Assembly (NCBI RefSeq): GCF_958450345.1
Contig: NC_088783.1
Coordinates: forward strand, 56,830,395-56,894,394
Direction: 5' to 3'
Length of the DNA stretch: 64,000 bases
Source: Calliphora vicina
Taxonomy: Eukaryota > Arthropoda > Insecta > Diptera > Calliphoridae
The position numbers were made by a program, and so were the translations under genes. The notes under the pieces were generated by a model. It saw only the letters and a program-made list of their open reading frames with translations, was not told the origin of the DNA and did not search any database. Numbering within the stretch: the stretch's first letter is position 1; every line of letters begins with the position of its first letter. This document shows, one piece after another, positions 57,960 through 64,000 of this stretch.

Positions 57960-60900
57960 CTGGAAAAGAAAAATTAATAGTAGGTTAAATTTTGAACCAT
58001 ATACATATTTTTATCAATTTGCTTTAACTTACTTTGTCCTGAAGGTGATAAATATTTAGGAGTACCACACTGTATCCAGGGTGTTCGTGGAGGTGACATA
58101 CTAGGTGTTGCCACTGCGCCAAAGAACATGCCCGAACCGCCCAACATGCTGGAACCCATAGTGTTGGCAATTTCAATACCATAACGACACTTCTCAGCAT
58201 CCAGCAACAAATCAAAACAACCTTAAACGTAAACAAACACATAAATTAATAAACTATTCCACACATCAAAAACATCCTCCTCCACTCCTAACTTACCTGT
58301 ACCCATTTTGGGCAATTGACCCATAATAATATTCTCAGATACACCTCTCATAGGATCAGTTTCAGCATGAGCTGAGGCATCCAACAACACATCGACGGTT
58401 TCTTCAAAGGAACATCTCATAAGAGCACCAGTATCCTGTCTATTGATACCGTGACGTGTGATGGCCATCAAATGGCCCTTGGCTGTCATTACGTCACACA
58501 ACAAGGCCAAATGACGATAGTTTACATACAGACCGTAGAACTGCAGCACAGCGTTCATTTCCTTTTCCACAGACTTACGCACAGCCTCTATGCCCAGTAC
58601 TTGGAAAATTTCACAAATATCGTTGGACGACGTACGCACCGGATCGACGTCACGTTCGGAGAGGACCTTCATCATGGAGGTACCATCAGTTTCCAGCAAC
58701 CATTCACCAATGGCCTTGAATTCACCCGTATCTGTGATGATTATACGTTTCTTACTGTCCGTTTGTGGCAAATGCATGTACACTTTGCCAATGGCTTCAA
58801 TGCCCTGCAGTGTCATGTCCGACAACATGTTGGCCTCAATGCAACGCAAGAACATGTCATCTTCCATTTTGTCTACCGCCTCTTCTTCGTCTTGGAACTT
58901 GTTCTCCTCATTGTTCATGATACGTATACGCAAAACCAATTTGTCAGCATTGTCATCGTTGAAAATACAATTGAGATCGTCACCGAAACCGGCATTAATC
59001 TTTTCGGCAATCTGTTCCATGGTCAATTTCTTATCTGTCATTCTCTTGCGATCGAGTTCAATACGCAGCAGCCAGGGTGAAATGCGCGTGGGATCAAAAT
59101 CGGGCATTTCATAGTAGACATTGACGAATTCTTGATCCTCGGCTATGACGGTGCGTTGAGGATCGGGATCATAGTAGATGGCGGTATTGGCTGTCACCTT
59201 ACGCAAAGTGGTGTGTTCCAAACGACACAGCACATTCTTGGCTTTCTCAGCATCACGGGCAGCACCTCCCGTCAAGAAGACCGTTAGGGAAGGAGCTTTG
59301 GGTTTCTTGGAAATATTGATAATTTCCTTAAGACGAGGTACACCCAGGGTTACGTTCTTGGAGGATACACCAGCAAAATGGAAAGTGTTGAGTGTCATCT
59401 GTGTGGCAGGTTCACCCAAACTCTGGGCAGCCAAGGCACCCACCATTTCACCGGGATTGGCTTGAGCCTGTTGGAATCTCGTCTCGATTTCTCCTATCAA
59501 CCACTCAAAGGCCTCGGCGGACAAACGGAATTCTTCGGCCACATATTTGGTGCACAAAGTGGAGCGTACCAAACACTGGAACAACAGAGTGGCGTTCTCG
59601 TTGGCCTGCTTGGAGAGATGATCGTTACCCACCACAATGACACAACGTTGCAATAGATCTCGTACACCGTTTATTACTCTCAAGGGCGACAAATCAGTGG
59701 GCATTCTTTTGTTTATGTGGAAAATCTTTTGCACATTCCAAATCATTCTTTGTAGATTACAAGGCAATACAACCTTTGAATCGCCATTGGGGAAAATTTC
59801 TCTTAAAGCTTCACGATCGCGACACAATTGTTCCCATTCTACTTCCAGTTGGGGTAAAGCATTGCCACTCTCACTCAAATCCTTGATCACCTCATCCGTA
59901 AAGACCTTGCGCATATAGCGCTCATTGGACCAATCAAATTTAAAGCGTTTTTCAAACGATTTGTTCGACAACTTGACGGTGGGCAAATTCTGAAACTCTA
60001 CCGTTTCACCAGCCAAACCGTCCTCACCGTAACGCAACTGAATAAGCTGACCCACAGAGTTACGCACTGTACCATCATAATTTACCATTACCGACTCCAT
60101 AGCCTTTATAAGACGACGCTGGATATAACCAGTTTCAGCAGTCTTTACAGCAGTATCAATAAGACCTTCACGACCACCCATAGCGTGGAAATAGAACTCG
60201 GAAGGAGTCAAACCGGCCAGATATGAATTTTCAACGAAACCTCTGGACTCAGGACCGTAATCGTCTTTGATGAAATGTGGCAGAGTACGCTTGCGGAAAC
60301 CATATGGAATACGTTTACCTTCTACGTTCTGTTGACCCACACAAGCAATAACCTGGGAAATATTAATGTTGGAACCCTTCGAACCAGACACCACCATAGC
60401 CTTTAGATTGTTGTATTCAGTAAGAGACTTCTTAGCGGAACCACCAGTCTTGTCACGAGCATCGTTCAAAATACGATTTACCTGATTCTCGAAAGTCTGA
60501 CGCAAAGTATTACCGGGCGTGGGTTCCAGCTCCATGTTGTGAGCCTTCTGAATAACGTTGATGACATCGTCTTTGGCTTTCTTAATGGCCATCTGAATTT
60601 CATTATAGGTCTGAGGATCGGCAATTGTGTCACCAATACCGATACTGTGACCCTCCAGCAGCAACCAGTTGTTAATGACAGTCTGAATGTTACCGTAGAA
60701 ACGGCCGGCAATCTCGTGACCCAATTCCAAGAACACAATATGCAGCAGTGAACCGGCTGAAGTACCCAGGGTCTTCTTACACAAAATACCCATAATCAAT
60801 TCACCGTGTTCTACCATTACCTTGGTGTCACCGGGTGATATCCATTTGTAGGGGCCTTCATCTTCGTCATCCGGATGTGTGGAGTGAGTACGTATCATGT

Positions 60901-63539
60901 TTACGTTGCCGGGAATGATGAGAGTGAATATCTGTTTGCCAGTCCACAGGGGCATGGGTTTCAAAATACACGGCTGTGGCATTTTGCCATCCCAAGTGGG
61001 CAAGAACATAAGCAAGTTCATGACTTGTTCGCGCGTGATGAAGACATCTCGTTTTGTCATTTTACGAACGGCTGTCAGTGTGTCCTGCACAATACCCATG
61101 ACGGGTTTGTTGGCCTGCAGCAAAGTAAAGAAAGAAAAAGTGAGGGTTAAGAAACAGTATTTTTAAAATAATTTAAAATTTAAAGTCTTGATTGTTCAAA
61201 ATCCATACTAATCATCTCAGAAGCTTGCTTACCTGAGGTGTAATAATCTGACGCGGAGTAACGTGAATATTCTCAACTTCAGCTCTCGTCTCCATAGACT
61301 GTGGCACGTGCAAATTCATTTCGTCACCATCAAAATCAGCATTGTAGGGTGAGGTACACGACAAGTTCATACGGAATGTAGACCAAGGCAAAACCTTAAC
61401 ACGATGACCCATCATACTCATCTTGTGCAAAGTGGGCTGACGATTGAAAATAACCAAATCATCGTCACGTAAATGTCTCTCCACTTTGTAGCCGCATTGT
61501 AAATGTAAATCTGAGGGTTTGGGATGGAAACGCAAATCGATACGTTCGCCATTGTCACGTACAATATATTTGGCGCCCGGATACTGTGAGTTACCACGTC
61601 TGACCAATTCCTGCATACGATCAATGTTGAAGGGCGTCACCAATTCGGGAAATGTTAAATTCTGTGCAATGGATCGGGGTACACCGACCTGGTCAATACG
61701 TAAATTGGGATCGGGTGTGATGACAGTACGTGCTGAGAAATCAACACGCTTTCCCATCAAATTACCACGAATACGACCTTCTTTACCCTTTAGACGTGAT
61801 TTGATGGCTTTTAGAGGTTTGCCGGACTTTTGCATGGCTCTTGGCATACCGGGCATGTCATTGTCAACGAGTGTAGCCACATGGAACTGTAACATCTTAA
61901 TGTTCTCCATAATGACATGAGCTGCAGCACCGGTGCCTTCATTTTTACGCAATTCATTGTTGGCCTTAATGATGTCGGAAAGTTTGTGCGTCAAATCGTC
62001 CTGATTCTTGGCGGCACCAAACATCACAACGGCAGGTCGCACAGCCAATGGAGGTACGGGCAATACTGTAATAATCATCCAATCGGGGCGAGCATATTTG
62101 GGATCCATACCCATAATGAAGCACTCCTCGTCAGTAATGTGTTTTAGAATTTCCCAAACTCTTTCGGCTGTTATGACCATTTTTTTTTCCTGGAAGGGTT
62201 AAAGATAAATTTAAAAAATATTTTTTTTTTTTTTTTAATTTTTTTAAACAAAAATTCATTTAGAAATTGATTTTTTTTCTAGTCCAAAAAAGTTAATTTT
62301 TTAATTTAGATGAAAAAGTTAATTTTAAAACAAAATATTGATTTTTCTAGATGAAAAAGTGAATTTTTTAAACAAAAAGTGATTTTTCAAGACCAAAATT
62401 AAAAATTGATTTCAAATTTAAATCGATATTTCTAGACGAAGAAGTGATTTTTCTAGGCGAAAAAACAAAGGTAATTTCTGCAATAAAAATCAATTTTTCT
62501 TAACGAAATAAACAATTTTTGCAAAGAAAATCAATATTTCTAAACAAAAAAAATTAATTTTAGCAAAAAAAAATATATTTTCTTGAAAAAGAAGTTATTA
62601 TTGCAACAATAATTAATTTTAACAAATGAAAACAATAAATTAAATTCTTAAAATTAAACAGAATTTTTTAAGACTAAAAAGTATAAAAAAACTAAACTTC
62701 TTGAAGAAAATAATTATAATGAAACAAAGCTAATCTAAAAAACAAAACAGATTTAGCTAGTCTAACTTGTATTCCATTAAAGATAAGATAAACGCAACAG
62801 TTTGTACAGAAAACTTTTCATATAAATAAAAGAACTTTAACAAAGTTTTAACACTTTACCTGTGAATCTTCATTGACATGTTTCCATTCGGCCGACAAAT
62901 CCAAACCAGTTCTTCTAATCGATGGCTGGTAATGACCGCAACCACCATGTCCGGGTTTTTTGTTTGGATCAGTCGGTTGGCCATCTTTTGTCATGTCCAT
63001 ATCTTCACCACCTTCGCAAATCTTTTTGCCCTTACACAAATCGTAAACATAAGCCAGACGTTTTCTCGGCTGGCCCTTTGTTTTCATAACAATTTCTTTG
63101 ATTTTGGGATTGTTGGGCGACACCAACATTTTGGAACAATAAAAGCAAACACATCTTAAAATCTTAATTGTTTTTGTAATGAAGCCAATGTGAAAGACAG
63201 GCTTTGACAAGTCAATGTGGCCAAAATGGCCAGGACATTCTGTCATGTTGCCAGCACATGTTTGGCAACGTGATGTACGATCAATGACACCCTGGCGGGG
63301 ATCCATAAGACCGCCTAATTTGGGACGGCCACCTTCCAAGGTTTCGGCAAACATTACTCCACCTTCTGTCACTGACATACGTCGCTAAATTTAGCAAAAA
63401 CATATTTATTATATCGTTTACTACATTATTTTTAATGCTACCCTTTCTTTTAGCTACTTACAATTTCATCCGGAGACAGTATACCGAATTGCACACGTTT
63501 CACCTGCCTAATAGGCGCTTTGGAATCGTTTGTAGCCAT
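56848..63539 (-). CDS. RpII215: DNA-directed RNA polymerase II largest subunit (Rpb1), six exons, 1892 aa
   Basis: Spliced CDS on the - strand: 63539-63462, 63384-62860, 62189-61233, 61114-58297, 58221-58033, 57959-56848; 5679 nt, all GT-AG and in frame, close to the roughly 1890 aa of fly Rpb1. It forms the catalytic cleft of nuclear Pol II and carries the regulatory CTD. Visible landmarks: clamp zinc site C66, C69, C76, H79; the absolutely conserved NADFDGDEMN at 484-493 whose three Asp bind the catalytic Mg; the bridge-helix region near 830-870 (GGREGLIDTAVKTAETGY); trigger-loop region (TLNTFHFAGVSSKNVTLGVP); and about 40 CTD heptads from about residue 1575. No frameshift or missing catalytic residue is seen. 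It converges on the forkhead gene. Confidence 0.97.
58033..58221 (-). CDS. RpII215: RpII215 exon 5
   Basis: 189 nt between 75-nt and 73-nt introns. It encodes CFDLLLDAEKCRYGIEIANT and a linker to the CTD (TPSMSPPRTPWIQCGTP), with a one-base overhang at each end. Confidence 0.92.
58297..61114 (-). CDS. RpII215: RpII215 exon 4 (funnel, bridge helix, trigger loop, jaw)
   Basis: 2818 nt; starts ANKPVMGIVQDTL right after acceptor CTGCAG and ends in GQLPKMGTG, phase 1. It carries most of the enzyme core: funnel, bridge helix, trigger loop, foot and jaw. The frame is open throughout. Confidence 0.96.
61233..62189 (-). CDS. RpII215: RpII215 exon 3 (active-site aspartates)
   Basis: 957 nt, 319 codons, phase 0. 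It starts EKKMVITAERVWEILKHI and ends IITPQ before GTAAGC. It includes the lid/rudder segment GKEGRIRGNLMGKRVDFSAR and the Mg-binding NADFDGDEMN. Confidence 0.96.
62190..62859 (-). other. RpII215 intron 2
   Basis: 670 nt, the only long intron of this gene (the others are 73-118 nt). It is almost pure A/T with irregular repeats of the form 'aaaatnatttttctagacgaaaaa'. No ORF, RNA gene or transposon end was seen. Confidence 0.7.
62860..63384 (-). CDS. RpII215: RpII215 exon 2 (clamp zinc sites)
   Basis: 525 nt, 175 codons in phase 0. It begins RRMSVTEGGVMFAETLEGG, upstream of any internal Met, and ends at CAG with donor GTAAAG. It contains the CQTCAGNMTECPGHFGH zinc site and a second Cys cluster (CVCFYC and CGHYQP) for the other clamp zinc ion. 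Confidence 0.95.
63462..63539 (-). CDS. RpII215: RpII215 exon 1
   Basis: 78 nt, 26 codons: MATNDSKAPIRQVKRVQFGI then LSPDEI, the conserved Rpb1 N-terminus. The donor GTAAGT follows on the - strand at 63461. It was found by reading upstream of the zinc-site exon; the 77-nt intron behind it is typical of flies. Confidence 0.92.
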
Positions 63540-64000
63540 TTTTTTGTTTAAATTTCAGTTATTATTGTTCTATTTAAAGTTTTTGGGGGTTTTAGTACTT
63601 CCCCGCTTGTCTTGTGTAAAATAAAAGAAAAAAACTTTCGCTAGCGCTCCGCTAACCTCGAGCTGAGACTCCGCTGGCGATTTCAACACTTTTCTAACAG
63701 TTCGTTTTCTGTCGTTTTTTGACTCGTTGCTTCGTGATTTTATATGAATTTCATCAACTCAACAAAGAAATTTTCAAATGAATTTTTTCACGGAAAAATT
63801 CATTTATTTTGGCAAAATTTTATTGAATAAACATTTTGCTACACTTAATGTTCACTTTTATATTGTTTTTCGTGATTTTTAAGCAATTTTTCCGGCCTTT
63901 TTTTTCAGAAATTGTTGGACGTACGCAGCAGGTTGTGGCAGCCGTCTAAAGAAATTGAAGCATTTTTTTTCTTTTCACGTTTGCTTCTCAGCGCCATTTG
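63540..64000 (-). promoter_or_regulatory. RpII215 upstream region, 5' UTR and promoter
   Basis: 461 nt before the start codon to the window edge. It contains a GC-richer stretch at 63640-63680 and a 12-bp palindrome (AAATGAATTTTT at 63776, complement ending about 63806). No TATA box or initiator can be named with confidence. No gene is visible on the + strand here. Confidence 0.35.

Noticed and set aside
56745..57988. Several ORFs in other frames and on the + strand over the RpII215 CTD exon
   Set aside because: Shadows of the heptad repeats; the frame giving YSPTSPS-type heptads is the real one.
58451..63159. Many + strand ORFs of 60-209 codons opposite RpII215
   Set aside because: Antisense shadows of a conserved coding gene; no domains of their own.

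Overview
The window reads as nuclear DNA of a higher (calyptrate-type) fly. It is very AT-rich, has GT-AG introns, carries Mos1-like and irritans-like mariner relics, a jockey-clade retrotransposon, hAT-type MITEs and huge simple-sequence arrays, and its two host genes have dipteran-type protein sequences. The species cannot be fixed from the sequence; a blow fly or muscid-like genome is an inference.

Two protein-coding host genes can be assembled, and they converge tail to tail. On the + strand a five-exon forkhead transcription factor gene (3559-49602, predicted 738 aa, probably the orthologue of Drosophila fd3F) spreads over 46 kb. Its forkhead domain is split by a 39.4 kb intron that holds nearly all the repeats of the window. 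On the - strand, at 63539-56848, lies a complete six-exon gene for the largest subunit of RNA polymerase II (RpII215/Rpb1, predicted 1892 aa) with about 40 C-terminal heptads. All splice junctions of both genes keep frame. fd3F and RpII215 both sit on the Drosophila X chromosome arm, which fits their being neighbours here (established knowledge, recalled, not checked).

Layout: 1-2340 dispersed repeats; 2341-3558 upstream of the forkhead gene; 3559-4742 exon 1; 4743-9031 intron 1 with a large foldback repeat and family-A repeats; 9032-9127 exon 2; 9128-48513 intron 2. Within intron 2: an 11-bp satellite-like array (9.65-13.52 kb), mariner relics (14, 17.3, 18.1, 26, 46.3 kb), two 31-bp minisatellite arrays with a palindromic core (20.9-22.0 and 23.1-24.0 kb), LINE reverse-transcriptase relics (19.4, 25 kb), a TIR transposon relic nested against a mariner relic (26.9-27.8 kb), an apparently intact jockey-type LINE with target-site duplication (30.84-35.47 kb), hAT-type MITEs with 8-bp target-site duplications, a tandemly duplicated foldback element (36.5-37.7 kb), and a 1.3 kb (GTCT)n expansion grown inside a family-A repeat (40.8-42.1 kb). 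Exons 3-5 follow at 48.5-49.6 kb. The 50.2-56 kb interval between the genes is again repeats, including an inverted pair of family-A repeats around a wrecked transposase and a PIF/Harbinger relic. No tRNA, rRNA or CRISPR was seen.

The two host genes have no evident functional link: one encodes a sensory-neuron-type transcription factor by homology, the other the catalytic core of Pol II. No new multi-gene system was found. The strongest unusual signals are structural: the giant domain-splitting intron, the two-word satellite with an internal higher-order duplication, the microsatellite expansion traceable to its seed inside a transposon-like repeat, a nested hAT MITE with a visible empty site, and long hairpins in the RpII215 3' region and in intron 2.
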